DNA of 64,000 bases from JBCBTD01 sp039818825 (GCA_039818825.1 JBCBTD010000010.1:29805-93804); one strand, 5' to 3'; shown: positions 50,567 to 59,109, counted from the stretch's first letter. Translations and numbers: made by a program. Notes: a model not told the origin generated them from the sequence alone.

Positions 50567-51840
50567 TCTGGACCACCGGAGCAGCCCTTCTCGTCGGCCT
50601 CGCGCTCGCTCTGCCCGTGGGCGCCATCCTCTTCGTCCTCGGCATCGGGATCGATGCCTTCTATTCCCCTTTCCCGCTGATCCGCGGCCTCGGCCAGGTG
50701 GTCTGGTCGGCGAGCAACAGCTCGCTCCTCATCGCCATTCCGTTCTTCGTGCTGCTGGGCGAGATCCTGGTCAGGGCCGGCATTGCCGAGCGCACGTATC
50801 GCGCCCTCGACGCTTGGCTCTCATGGCTGCCGGGCGGGCTGATCCACGCCAACATCGGCACGGCGACGATGTTCTCCGCGACCTCGGGCTCGTCGGTCGC
50901 GACCGCGGCAACCGTCGCCACCGTCGCCATGCCGCAGGCCGAGCGACTGGGCTACGACCAACGCCTCTTCGCCGGCGCCATCGCCGCCGGTGGGACGCTC
51001 GGGATCATGATCCCGCCGTCGATCAATCTCATCGTCTACGGTTTCCTGACGGAAACCTCGATCCCGCAGCTGTTCCTCGCGGGCCTCGTTCCCGGCCTCC
51101 TGACGGCTGTCGGCTTCATGGCCGTCACCGCCGCCTTGTGCGTGGCGCGTCCGGGTCTCGGCGGCCCGACGCGCCAGGCGAGCTGGGCCGAACGGGGCCA
51201 AGCGCTGGTCGATCTGGTGCCGATCGCGCTGCTCTTCGCCGTCGTCGTCGGCTCGATCTATCAGGGTTGGGCGACACCGACCGAGGCCGCCGCCGTGGGT
51301 GTCGCCATGGCCTTCGTGATCGCACTCGCCCGCGGTACCTTGACGCTTTCGGCCATCGACGCCGCACTCCTCGGTACGGTCCGCGTGACCTCGATGATCA
51401 TGCTCGTCATCTTGGGCGCCTACTTCCTCAACTACACCCTGGCCTCGGCCGGCCTCGGCAACGAACTCCGGTCGCTGCTCGACCATCAGGAACTCGGGCC
51501 TTACGCCACACTTTTCTTCATCATTCTGCTCTACATCATCCTCGGCTTCTTCATCGAAACGCTGTCGTTGATGATCGCGACGATTCCCATCGTCGTGCCG
51601 ATCGTCGCCGGCCTCGGCTTCGACAAGGTCTGGTTCGGTATCCTTTTGATCCTTTTGATCGAGATGGCGCTCATCACGCCGCCCGTCGGCCTCAACCTCT
51701 ACGTCGTCCAAGGTGCCCGCCGCCGGGGCAACCTGACCGAGGTCATGGCCGGGGCGGTGCCCTACGTCGTCGTCATGCTGATCATGGTCGGCCTGCTGGT
51801 TCTCTTTCCCGCGCTGGCGACCTGGCTGCCGTCGGGCTGA
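50563..51840 (+). CDS. TRAP transporter large permease (DctM)
   Basis: This is the ion-coupled transport subunit, 425 residues with about twelve helices. GTATMFSATSGSSVATAATV near residue 100 and GGTLGIMIPPSINLIVYGFL near 143 are DctM hallmarks. A second related motif, LLIEMALITPPVGLNLYVVQ, lies near 364. It overlaps dctQ by four bases. The gene converges on glcF. Confidence 0.93.
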   Translation: MIWTTGAALLVGLALALPVGAILFVLGIGIDAFYSPFPLIRGLGQVVWSASNSSLLIAIPFFVLLGEILVRAGIAERTYRALDAWLSWLPGGLIHANIGTATMFSATSGSSVATAATVATVAMPQAERLGYDQRLFAGAIAAGGTLGIMIPPSINLIVYGFLTETSIPQLFLAGLVPGLLTAVGFMAVTAALCVARPGLGGPTRQASWAERGQALVDLVPIALLFAVVVGSIYQGWATPTEAAAVGVAMAFVIALARGTLTLSAIDAALLGTVRVTSMIMLVILGAYFLNYTLASAGLGNELRSLLDHQELGPYATLFFIILLYIILGFFIETLSLMIATIPIVVPIVAGLGFDKVWFGILLILLIEMALITPPVGLNLYVVQGARRRGNLTEVMAGAVPYVVVMLIMVGLLVLFPALATWLPSG

Positions 51841-51853
51841 GGCGCAGTCTCGT

Positions 51854-53191
51854 TCAGGCGGCGGCGACGTTCATTGCCGTCTCGTGCTCGACATGGCCTT
51901 CGAGCGTGCGCGGCAGTGGCCCGCCCGTTGCCCAGTCCAAGAGCTCGACGGTGTGCACGACCGGTACGCCGGCGTGTCCTCCGAGCTGCGTCATGCAGCC
52001 GATGTTGCCGGTGGCGACGATCTCCGGCGCGACTTTGGCGAGGTTGTCGAGCTTGCGGTCACGCAAGCGGTTGGCGATCGTCGGCTGAAGGATGTTGTAG
52101 ACGCCGGCCGAGCCGCAGCAGAGATGGCCTTCGGGCACGCCTTTGACCTCGAACCCGGCTTGGCCGAGGAGCGTCATCGGCTGCGTCTTCAGTTGCTGGC
52201 CATGCTGCATCGAGCAGGCGCTGTGATAGGCGACGCGTTGGCCCGTAGTACGCACCGGGTCCATCAGGCCGAGATCGAGGAGAAACTCGGTGACGTCTTT
52301 GGTCAGCGCCGAGATCGCCGCTGCCTGGGCACTCAGCGCCGCGTCCTCGCGGAACATGTAGCCGTAGTCCTTGACCGTCGTGCCGCAGCCTGACGCGTTG
52401 ATCACGATGGCGTCGAGCCCAGCGCCGCCGCCGGCCTCGGTTTCGCGCCACCAGGCCCGGACGTTGGCAGCTGCCTGGACGTGGGAGGCGTCGGTCTTGC
52501 CGAGATGGTGCACGAGTGAGCCGCAACAGCCGATGCCGTCGCTGACGACGACCTCGACGCCGTGGCGGGTCAGGAGGCGCACTGTCGCCTCGTTGATGTC
52601 GGTGTTGAGCACCCGTTGGGCGCAACCGGTCAGCACCGCGACGCGAGCGCGGCGGGGACCCTCGGCGGGGAACGTCTGCGGCCGGTCCGCCGGGGAGGGC
52701 TTCGGTAGGTGGCTGGGCGCCAACTCCAGCATCGCTCGCATCCGACCGCCAAACAGGCCCTTGAACGGGCGGCCCAGGCGCGCGCTGACGAGTGCCAGGC
52801 GAAAGAGCGAAGGCCGCGGGATCAGCTGCGCCAACAGCCAGCGGAGCGCCTTGTCGTGCCACGGTCGATCGTAGGTCTGTTCGATGTAAGCGCGGGCGTG
52901 GTCGATCAGGTGCTGGTAGTGCACGCCCGACGGGCATGTCGTCATACAGGCGAGGCAAGAAAGGCAGCGGTCGAGATGGCGCACGACCTGCTCGGTCGCC
53001 GGCTTCTCGTTCTCCAGCATGTCCTTGATCAGGTAGATGCGCCCGCGGGGACTGTCGAGTTCGTCGCCGAGCAGAACGAACGTCGGGCACGTCGCCGTGC
53101 AGAAACCGCAGTGTACGCAGGTCCGGAGAATCTGGTTCGCTTCGCGGAGGTCCGGATCAGCGAGCTGGGCTTCGGTGAAGTTGGTCTGCAT
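51854..53191 (-). CDS. glcF: Glycolate oxidase iron-sulfur subunit GlcF
   Basis: GlcF passes electrons from the flavin subunits of membrane-associated glycolate dehydrogenase. It has 445 residues from the ATG at 53191. Two ferredoxin clusters are CVHCGFCTATCP near residue 25 and CLSCLACMTTCP near 76. Two cysteine-rich CCG domains follow, with GIGCCGSLVHH near 225 and HLCCGSAGVYN near 375. The partners glcD and glcE are not next to it, which is unusual. The acylphosphatase gene lies 61 bases upstream in the same direction. Confidence 0.92.
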   Translation of the reverse strand: MQTNFTEAQLADPDLREANQILRTCVHCGFCTATCPTFVLLGDELDSPRGRIYLIKDMLENEKPATEQVVRHLDRCLSCLACMTTCPSGVHYQHLIDHARAYIEQTYDRPWHDKALRWLLAQLIPRPSLFRLALVSARLGRPFKGLFGGRMRAMLELAPSHLPKPSPADRPQTFPAEGPRRARVAVLTGCAQRVLNTDINEATVRLLTRHGVEVVVSDGIGCCGSLVHHLGKTDASHVQAAANVRAWWRETEAGGGAGLDAIVINASGCGTTVKDYGYMFREDAALSAQAAAISALTKDVTEFLLDLGLMDPVRTTGQRVAYHSACSMQHGQQLKTQPMTLLGQAGFEVKGVPEGHLCCGSAGVYNILQPTIANRLRDRKLDNLAKVAPEIVATGNIGCMTQLGGHAGVPVVHTVELLDWATGGPLPRTLEGHVEHETAMNVAAA

Positions 53192-53252
53192 CCGCCGGTT
53201 CCTCCGCAGCCCCTGGACCATAGCCGCTCGCCCGGCGGGAACAAGCGATCGC

Positions 53253-53540
53253 TCAAACCGTAGGCAACGTCCGGAAGCCGGCTTCGGCCGGCGCCGCGTG
53301 CTCGCCAGTGGTGACGTGGTCGACGCGAGCGAGCGCCGGGCCGCGGTGGCAGGCGGCCAAAAGCTCGGCGACTGCGCGTCGCGGCCCGGCGACCAACGCT
53401 TCGACCGAACCATCGCGGCGGTTGCGCACCCACCCGTCCAACCCCAGGCCGACGGCCGTGTGTTGCAACCAAGCTCGGAAGCCGACGCCCTGGACGCGAC
53501 CGACGACGCTCAGGTGCAGGCACTGCCGATCGTCAGCCAC
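53253..53540 (-). CDS. acyP: Acylphosphatase
   Basis: This small enzyme of about 95 residues hydrolyses carboxyl-phosphate bonds. The GTG at 53540 gives the standard length. The catalytic arginine is in GRVQGVGFRAWLQ and the catalytic asparagine in GWVRNRRDGSVEALV. The start codon is only about 16 bases after the U-tract of a strong terminator, so the gene either has its own promoter inside that hairpin region or is controlled by read-through. Confidence 0.88.
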   Translation of the reverse strand: MADDRQCLHLSVVGRVQGVGFRAWLQHTAVGLGLDGWVRNRRDGSVEALVAGPRRAVAELLAACHRGPALARVDHVTTGEHAAPAEAGFRTLPTV

Positions 53541-53555
53541 CGTCCGGGAGCCGAG

Positions 53556-53590
53556 AAAAAACCCGCTCGCCGGGAGGAGTGCGAGCGGGT
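53556..53590 (-). terminator. Intrinsic terminator on the minus strand
   Basis: Read on the minus strand, ACCCGCTCGC (53590-53581) and GCGAGCGGGT (53570-53561) form a perfect 10-bp stem around the ten-base loop ACTCCTCCCG, followed by a run of T (53561-53556). This is the clearest rho-independent terminator in the window. Confidence 0.8.
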
Positions 53591-53642
53591 CTAGGGGTGG
53601 AGCCGCGGAGCTCCTGCTGGGTGGCACCCTTCTCAGGGTCGC
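53556..53642 (-). ncRNA. Candidate small RNA (about 87 nt) with anti-Shine-Dalgarno terminator loop
   Basis: Between a sigma-54-like promoter and an intrinsic terminator the minus strand folds into three compact stems. The first is ACCCT/AGGGT with a GAGA tetraloop (53639-53626), the second GGAGC/GCTCC (53614-53599), and the third the 10-bp terminator stem. The terminator loop contains CTCCTCCC, able to pair with ribosome-binding sites, a feature of several alphaproteobacterial regulatory RNAs. No protein frame here has family character. It could instead be an attenuating leader of acyP, which starts 16 bases downstream. No homologue is known to me. Confidence 0.55.
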
Positions 53643-53650
53643 TTTCACAA

Positions 53651-53668
53651 GAGCTAGAACCATGCCAA
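53651..53668 (-). promoter_or_regulatory. Sigma-54-type (-24/-12) promoter
   Basis: The minus strand reads TTGGCATGGTTCTAGCT. The -24 GG (53666-53665) and -12 GC (53654-53653) are ten bases apart, as the consensus requires, with TGGCA and a following T also matching. One position of the -24 box and one of the -12 box deviate. Predicted transcription start is about 53642, exactly at the base of the candidate small RNA. Confidence 0.5.
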
Positions 53669-53705
53669 CTCAAGGAAACCAACACTTCCAGCGACGCGTC
53701 GGCGC

Positions 53706-53770
53706 AACGATCATGCTGTGTGTTCAAAACACAGGCGCTCGTGATGCGTTCTGACCATGAAACGATCATG
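53706..53770. repeat. Direct repeat upstream of the sigma-54-type promoter, possible activator sites
   Basis: AACGATCATG occurs at 53706-53715 and again at 53761-53770, 55 bases apart, about 65 and 120 bases upstream of the predicted start. Between them lies a dyad CTGTGT/ACACAG (53716-53721 and 53729-53734). This position suits an enhancer-binding activator. The outer copy overlaps the stop codon of the TIM-barrel gene. Confidence 0.35.
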
Positions 53771-54662
53771 TGCCCGTCTCGTTGCCGATGGTCGGCAACC
53801 AGCTCCGCAGCGTTTCCGCGCAAGCGGCGGTATCCACCGCAAAATGGGGCGGCAGTTCGTCGATGACCGCGGTGTCTGGGCGCAACTTCAGCTTCGGCAG
53901 CAAACGGCCGAACGGCAGGTCGCCCCAGCCGAGCGGCAGATGGAGGTCGCCGAGACCGAACGCCATGGTCTCCGACGGCAGGAACCCCTGTACGGTTTGA
54001 GGCAGGCCGAAATTGTCGTGGATGTGGACGTGTCCGGTCACGGCGGCGAACCGGGAGACCTCGGTCTCGAGGTCGAGACCGAGATGCGTCGCGTAGAGGT
54101 AGCAATGGCCGAGATCGAGACAGCCGACCACGTGCGGGTGGTCGACCGCCTCGATCTCGGCGGCCAGCCGGCTCGGCGTGGCCGTGTAGCGGTCGGGCTC
54201 GAACGCGAACAGTGTTTCGATGGCGATCTTGATGCCGAGCCGACCGGCGGCGTCGCCGAGGAAGCGCAGGGCCTCGCGCTCGCGCGCATGGAGCTGGTCG
54301 AGTTCCGCCTGCGGTCGCCGTGGGACGATTCCGGTGTGGAGCACCAGCACGCGCGCACCAACGGTATCGCAAACCGCGAGATAGGCCTCGACCACGCGGC
54401 GGAAAAGCGGCGCATGACGCGGGTCCATGAAGTTCGCCGCCAAGGGCCCGTGCGCGGTGTAGCGGAGACGATGGGCAGCCGTCAGGCGCCCGAGCTCGCG
54501 GACCCGCGCTGCAACCGGCCGGCCGTTCGCCACGACGTCCATGCCGCAGAGGCTCAACTCCGCAAACGTCGCGCCGGCATCGCCGATGCGCGCCAAGTCG
54601 TCGCCGAGGCCGCCGAGATCGCGGCGCTGGGCCGTCGAGAAACCGAAGCCGGCAACGCTCAT
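53766..54662 (-). CDS. Sugar-phosphate isomerase/epimerase-like TIM barrel
   Basis: This is a divalent-metal TIM barrel of 298 residues from the AP-endonuclease-2 superfamily. The N-terminal FGFSTAQRRDLGGL, the strand FAELSLCGMD, VLVLHTGIVPRRPQAELDQL near residue 105, IAIETLFAFEP near 146, VGCLDLGHCYLYATHLGLD near 180 and HVHIHDNFG near 211 carry the usual metal histidines and acids. The start overlaps the NUDIX gene stop in ATGA. It ends the four-gene operon led by pyrE. The substrate is unknown. Confidence 0.83.
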   Translation of the reverse strand: MSVAGFGFSTAQRRDLGGLGDDLARIGDAGATFAELSLCGMDVVANGRPVAARVRELGRLTAAHRLRYTAHGPLAANFMDPRHAPLFRRVVEAYLAVCDTVGARVLVLHTGIVPRRPQAELDQLHAREREALRFLGDAAGRLGIKIAIETLFAFEPDRYTATPSRLAAEIEAVDHPHVVGCLDLGHCYLYATHLGLDLETEVSRFAAVTGHVHIHDNFGLPQTVQGFLPSETMAFGLGDLHLPLGWGDLPFGRLLPKLKLRPDTAVIDELPPHFAVDTAACAETLRSWLPTIGNETGT

Positions 54663-55147
54663 CCGTCGTCTCCGAGCGGTTGGGATGTGCCGGTCACATG
54701 CAGGGAAACGGCCCAGCGGTCTACCGCGTGGGTGAGTGTCGACAGCGCTCGATCGACGGGCAGCCAGAGCGGAACGTGATCGGGCTCGCTGGGTGGGCCG
54801 ACCACCGCGCCGGCCGTCGCCTGACGGTAACGGCAAAGCTTGTGGCGGGGCGGCGCGCCGTCGTCCGGATCGAAGAAGTGGCGCGCAAGCCCGAACTCGC
54901 GTCCCACCTCGAGCTGTTGACCGACCTCCTCCAGGCCTTCCCGCAAGAGCGCCTCCGCAGCGGTCTCGCCGGCGTTGATCCCGCCGCCCGGCAGCAAACG
55001 CTGCTGGGCGTGGTCGACGACGAGCAGACGGCCTGCGTCGTCGACGACGACCGCGTAGACCACATGGCGATCACGCCAGGACCTCGCCGGATCGAAGGTG
55101 CCGAACACCGGGACGTCGTCGAAAGGCGGGGTCGCTGGTGGGAACAC
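54659..55147 (-). CDS. NUDIX hydrolase
   Basis: This is a 162-residue hydrolase of nucleoside-diphosphate-linked compounds. The complete Nudix box GGGINAGETAAEALLREGLE followed by EVG is at about residues 53-75. It lies three bases after the M20 peptidase gene and overlaps the TIM-barrel gene by four bases. A role in cleaning up nucleotide derivatives would suit the pyrE operon, but the substrate cannot be read from sequence. Confidence 0.9.
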   Translation of the reverse strand: MFPPATPPFDDVPVFGTFDPARSWRDRHVVYAVVVDDAGRLLVVDHAQQRLLPGGGINAGETAAEALLREGLEEVGQQLEVGREFGLARHFFDPDDGAPPRHKLCRYRQATAGAVVGPPSEPDHVPLWLPVDRALSTLTHAVDRWAVSLHVTGTSQPLGDDG

Positions 55148-55150
55148 GGC

Positions 55151-56368
55151 TCAGCCGAGGACCTGGAGCAGCGTGCGGGCAATCACCACGGTCGCCGCGT
55201 GCAGTTCTCGAACCGGCACCCGTTCGTCGGCGCGATGGGCGTTGGCCTCTTCGATGGTCCGCGGGCCGGCGCCGAACAGCACGGTCGGCACGCCAGCCGC
55301 CGCGTAGTGCCTTGCGTCGGTGTAGAGTGGCACACCACCCACGCCCACCGGCTCGCCGAGCACCGCCGTCGCCTGCGCTGCCAACGCTTCAGCAAGTTGG
55401 CGGCTCGCTGCCGTTTCGCGCAGGGGTTCGGCCAGAAGTAACCGGCGAACCTCCGCCGAGGCGCCCGGTACCTTGGCTACGGCCTCGTCGATCAGGGTTC
55501 GCAAGGCCGCGTCGACGGCACCGGCGTCCTCCTCTGGAACCAGCCGCCGATCGAGGCGCAAGGTGACCCTATCGGGAACGACGTTGGTGTTGATACCGCC
55601 CTCGATCAGCCCGATCGTCAGTTGCGGGCTGCCGATGCCGGCGATGGTGGAGGTCGTTGCGGCGAGCGCCGGACGCGACGCGTAGAGCGCCTGCAGCAGG
55701 TGGCTGGTCGCTTCCAGGGCGTCGACCCCGGTCCAGGGCTTGGCCGCGTGAGCCGACCGGCCACGAATCTCGACCTCCAGGTGCAGGCAGCCGTTGTGCG
55801 CGGTGACGACGGTGTAAGGGAAGCCGGCGGCGATGCAGAGGTCGGGGGCGGTCAGGCGTTCCGCCAGGAGGCGCGCGGGCCCGATCTCGCCACCGGCTTC
55901 CTCGTCCCAGGTGATGTGAAGCTCGACGCTGCCGCGGTTGATCCGACCGCTCGTGCGGATCGCCAGCAGCGCAAACGCGTAGCTGGCGATATCCGACTTC
56001 GACACCGCGGCACCACGCCCGTAGAGCCAACCATCGATGACGTCGCCGCCATAGGGCGAGCGTGTCCAGCCGTCGCCGGGCGGAACGACGTCACCGTGGG
56101 CGTTCAAGGCGATCGTCGGGCCGTCACCGAAGCGCTCGCGGACGACCAGGTTGGTGGCGCTGACCATGCCGTGCTGGCGGCAGAGCTCGCTCGGCACGGG
56201 GTGCCGCTCGACGGCAAGCCCAAGTGCCTCCAGAGCGACGGCACACGCTTCGCCGGCAGCGGCGAGGTCGCCGGGCGGGTTGTCCGACGGTGTTCGGACC
56301 AGCGCTTGAAGAAGGATCAGCTGCTCGTCTCGCGCTGCCTCCAGCCAAGCGTCGATGGCGTCGCTCAC
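55151..56368 (-). CDS. M20 family deacylase/peptidase (ArgE/DapE-like)
   Basis: This is a zinc amidohydrolase of 405 residues that starts with GTG in a GTGA overlap with pyrE. The metal-binding sequence LNAHGDVVPPGDGW is near residue 85, WDEEAGGEIG near 155 contains the general base, and the lid domain (about 190-300) begins HNGCLHLEVEIRGRSAHAAK. A C-terminal histidine ligand fits GVPTVLFGAGP. Substrates may be N-acyl amino acids or carbamoyl compounds. Its coupling to pyrE suggests a link to pyrimidine or amino-acid turnover. Confidence 0.87.
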   Translation of the reverse strand: MSDAIDAWLEAARDEQLILLQALVRTPSDNPPGDLAAAGEACAVALEALGLAVERHPVPSELCRQHGMVSATNLVVRERFGDGPTIALNAHGDVVPPGDGWTRSPYGGDVIDGWLYGRGAAVSKSDIASYAFALLAIRTSGRINRGSVELHITWDEEAGGEIGPARLLAERLTAPDLCIAAGFPYTVVTAHNGCLHLEVEIRGRSAHAAKPWTGVDALEATSHLLQALYASRPALAATTSTIAGIGSPQLTIGLIEGGINTNVVPDRVTLRLDRRLVPEEDAGAVDAALRTLIDEAVAKVPGASAEVRRLLLAEPLRETAASRQLAEALAAQATAVLGEPVGVGGVPLYTDARHYAAAGVPTVLFGAGPRTIEEANAHRADERVPVRELHAATVVIARTLLQVLG

Positions 56369-57027
56369 GATGTGCCACACCCGTTGGCGTGCCAAGCGTC
56401 CGGAGCGGCGGCAAACTGCTCGACGGCTGCCAGCGTCGCCGAGGGCAACGCGCCGCCGGCTGCCACCTCGTCGAGCAGGTCCCGCAGGGTGGCGATGGCG
56501 TGCAACGTGAACCCAGCAGCGGCCATGGCCGACTTGCCGGCGGGCCAGAGGTCGTAGGCGAACGGGACCACCCCATGATGCGCGACCGCTCCGGCTTCGC
56601 GGAGGCCGTCCACGAAGCCCAGCTTGCTGGTGCCGTCGACCGCCGCGTCATCGACCATCAGCACGCGCTGGCCGTCGGTGAGGCGACCCTCGATTCGCGC
56701 ATTGCGCCCGAACCCCTTGGGCTGTTTGCGCACGTAGACCATCGGCAACATCAACGCATCGGCGAGCCACGCGGCGAGCGGGATGCCGGCCGTTTCGCCG
56801 CCGGCAACGGTGTCGAACGCGTCGAAGCCGATGTCGTCGATGACCCGCTCACGCAGCAGCTCGACCAACCGGCGCCGCATGCGCGGCGAGCCGAACAGCT
56901 TCCGCGTGTCGATGTAGATCGGACTCCAACGATTGGCGTCGAGTGCGAAAGGGCGGTCGGGGCGGACGTGGACCGCCTCGGCTTCCAACAACATGCGTGC
57001 CACGGTGCGGGCCGGAGAGAGGGCCAT
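56365..57027 (-). CDS. pyrE: Orotate phosphoribosyltransferase-type protein
   Basis: The enzyme joins orotate to phosphoribosyl pyrophosphate in pyrimidine synthesis. It has 220 residues from the ATG at 57027. WSPIYIDTRKLFGSP near residue 35 fits the orotate site, GGETAGIPLAAWLADAL near 78 and RKQPKGFGRN near 101 match OPRTases, and the PRPP loop is VLMVDDAAVDGTSK near 124. That loop reads AAVDG where VVTTG is usual, so activity is likely but the loop is atypical. It is divergent from pyrC, which supports the assignment. Confidence 0.83.
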   Translation of the reverse strand: MALSPARTVARMLLEAEAVHVRPDRPFALDANRWSPIYIDTRKLFGSPRMRRRLVELLRERVIDDIGFDAFDTVAGGETAGIPLAAWLADALMLPMVYVRKQPKGFGRNARIEGRLTDGQRVLMVDDAAVDGTSKLGFVDGLREAGAVAHHGVVPFAYDLWPAGKSAMAAAGFTLHAIATLRDLLDEVAAGGALPSATLAAVEQFAAAPDAWHANGCGTS

Positions 57028-57138
57028 TGGTTGCGGGCTTTCTCGACGTTCTCGCCTCCGGACATAGGGACCTACGCCACGGATGACCAGTGGCGGTAGT
57101 CCTTGGCGGCGACTAGACCGCGGGCGAAGGAGTCGATC

Positions 57139-58182
57139 ATGACCCGTACGCTGAGCCTGCCGACGCCGGACGATTTTCACCTGCACCTGCGCGACGATGC
57201 GATGCTCACGGCCGTGTTGCCGGCGACGACCCGGGTGTTCGGTCGCGCCCTGGTCATGCCCAACCTGGTTCCGCCCGTGGTCAGCGTTGCCGATGCGCTC
57301 GCCTACCGCCGGCGCATCGAGGCCGCCTTGCCGGCGGGCGCGCGCTTCACGCCGCTGATGACCGCCTATCTGTCAGAGGCGTCCGACGCCGACGATCTGG
57401 AACGCGGCTTCGCCGAAGGGGTCTTGACCGCGGTCAAGCTGTACCCCGCCGGAGCGACCACCAATTCCGCTCACGGCGTCGCCGATCTGCGGCGGGTACG
57501 TCGAGTCCTCGAACGTCTGGAGCGTATCGACGCCGTGCTCTGCATCCATGGCGAGGTGACGGACCCCGAGGTGGACGTGTTCGATCGCGAGGCGGTGTTC
57601 GTGGATCGCGTACTCGGCCCGCTCAGGCGCGACTTTCCCGAGCTGCGCATCGTGTTGGAGCACCTGACGAGCGAAGCCGCGGCAGCCTTCGTCGAAGCCG
57701 GCGACGACCGGCTTGCAGGCACGGTGACGCCGCAGCACCTGATGGTCGACCGCAATGCCATGCTCGTCGGCGGCATCCGTCCGCACCTTTACTGCTTGCC
57801 GATCCTCAAGCGCCGCCGCGACCGCGATGCTCTCCGGCGGTTGGTGGCTACCGGGTTCCCGCGACTGTTCCTCGGCACCGACAGTGCGCCGCACGCCGTC
57901 GATGCGAAGGAGGCGGCTTGCGGCTGCGCCGGGGTGTTCAATGCGCCGGTGGCACTCGAGGCGTACGCCCAGGTTTTCGATGAGCTGGGCGCGCTCGACC
58001 GGTTGGGTGCCTTCGCCGGTGTGTTCGGCGCGGCGTTCTACCGCCTGCCGCCCAATGCCGGCAGCGTCACCCTGGTCGAGGAGCGCTGGACCGCGCCGGA
58101 GACCGTTGCTGTTGCCGGCGCGGCCGCGCGGGTGCGCTCGTTCCTCGGTGGCGAGGACGTGCGGTGGCGGGTGGCGAGCTGA
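57139..58182 (+). CDS. pyrC: Dihydroorotase, class II (PyrC)
   Basis: The enzyme cyclises carbamoyl-aspartate to dihydroorotate. It has 347 residues from the ATG at 57139 with a GAAGGAG box. Metal ligands are visible: His14 and His16 in FHLHLRD, the carboxylated Lys100 in VKLYPAGATTNS, His137 in CIHGE, His175 in LEHLTS and Asp248 in LGTDSAPH. Its length and motifs match the E. coli PyrC class. It is divergent from pyrE across 111 bases. Confidence 0.95.
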   Translation: MTRTLSLPTPDDFHLHLRDDAMLTAVLPATTRVFGRALVMPNLVPPVVSVADALAYRRRIEAALPAGARFTPLMTAYLSEASDADDLERGFAEGVLTAVKLYPAGATTNSAHGVADLRRVRRVLERLERIDAVLCIHGEVTDPEVDVFDREAVFVDRVLGPLRRDFPELRIVLEHLTSEAAAAFVEAGDDRLAGTVTPQHLMVDRNAMLVGGIRPHLYCLPILKRRRDRDALRRLVATGFPRLFLGTDSAPHAVDAKEAACGCAGVFNAPVALEAYAQVFDELGALDRLGAFAGVFGAAFYRLPPNAGSVTLVEERWTAPETVAVAGAAARVRSFLGGEDVRWRVAS

Positions 58183-58189
58183 GTCATTG

Positions 58190-59077
58190 GTGAAGACCCG
58201 CCTGGACCGCGTCGCCATCGTCCTGCTGGTCCTGTTGTGCGCCGCCTGGGGCATCAACACCGTCGCGATCAAGCTCGCCAACGAGGGCATTCCGCCGGTC
58301 TTCCAGGCGTTCTTGCGCTCTCTTCTCGCCGCCCTGCTGGTCGGTCTCTACGCGAAGTGGCGGGGGTTGCCCTTGTTCCGGATCGACGCGTCGACGCTCC
58401 CCGGCATAGCCGCAGGCGTTCTGTTCGGTCTGGAGTTCATTGCGTTCTACGTCGGCGTCGATGGAACGACGGCGGCGCGGGCGGTCGTCTTCCTCTACAC
58501 CATGCCGTTCTTCGTCGCCCTCGGTGGCGCGTGGCTGCTGCCGAACGAGCGGCTGGGACCGATCCGTGCGACGGGGCTCGCCGTTGCCTTCGTCGGCATG
58601 GCGTTCGGGCTCTTCGGGGCGGTCGACGGTGAGAGCCGCGGGACGCTGCCCGCTGACCTGCTGTGCATCTTCGCTGCGATGCTCTGGGCGGCGACGTTCA
58701 TCGTCATCAAGGCGACGCCGCTGGTCCACGAGTCGGCCGAACGCATCCTCTTCCATCAGCTGGTCTGGTCAGTGCCGGCGTTGGCGGTCGGTGCGGCACT
58801 GGCCGGACCGTTCCGCATCGTCGATGCGACGCCGATGGTGTTGGCCGCGCTGGCCTACCAAGTGTGCGTCGTCGTTGCGGTCACCTACCTCGTGTGGTTC
58901 TGGCTGGTGCGTCGCTACCCGGCGGCCCGCTTGGCGAGTTTCACGTTCCTGACGCCTTTGTTCGGCGTGGTGGCGGGTGCTCTGATCCTGGGCGACCCGG
59001 TCTCACCGTCGTTCCTCTTAGCGCTGACCGGCGTCGCACTCGGCATTTGGCTGGTCAACCGGCCCGAAGCCGCATAG
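58190..59077 (+). CDS. DMT-superfamily transporter (EamA domains)
   Basis: This is an inner-membrane exporter of about 295 residues with ten predicted helices in two EamA repeats (about 5-140 and 150-290). The segments CAAWGINTVAIKLANEGIPP near the start and IFAAMLWAATFIVIKATPLV at the second repeat are typical. The start is uncertain: GTG at 58190 or TTG at 58187, both close behind pyrC. Substrates of the family are mostly amino acids and small metabolites, none assignable here. Confidence 0.88.
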   Translation: MKTRLDRVAIVLLVLLCAAWGINTVAIKLANEGIPPVFQAFLRSLLAALLVGLYAKWRGLPLFRIDASTLPGIAAGVLFGLEFIAFYVGVDGTTAARAVVFLYTMPFFVALGGAWLLPNERLGPIRATGLAVAFVGMAFGLFGAVDGESRGTLPADLLCIFAAMLWAATFIVIKATPLVHESAERILFHQLVWSVPALAVGAALAGPFRIVDATPMVLAALAYQVCVVVAVTYLVWFWLVRRYPAARLASFTFLTPLFGVVAGALILGDPVSPSFLLALTGVALGIWLVNRPEAA

Positions 59078-59085
59078 CGGACACC

Positions 59086-59109
59086 GGAGGTGACGGTGCC
59101 GGTCACTCC
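59086..59109. terminator. Weak hairpin at convergent gene ends
   Basis: GTGAC (59090-59094) pairs with GTCAC (59102-59106), and GGA (59086-59088) with TCC (59107-59109), across one bulged base. It lies between the transporter stop and the convergent nucleotidase end. There is no T-run. Confidence 0.3.

Noticed and set aside
53556..53642. 4.5S SRP RNA or a known riboswitch
   Set aside because: The SRP apical loop sequence and the conserved cores of riboswitches I know are not present.
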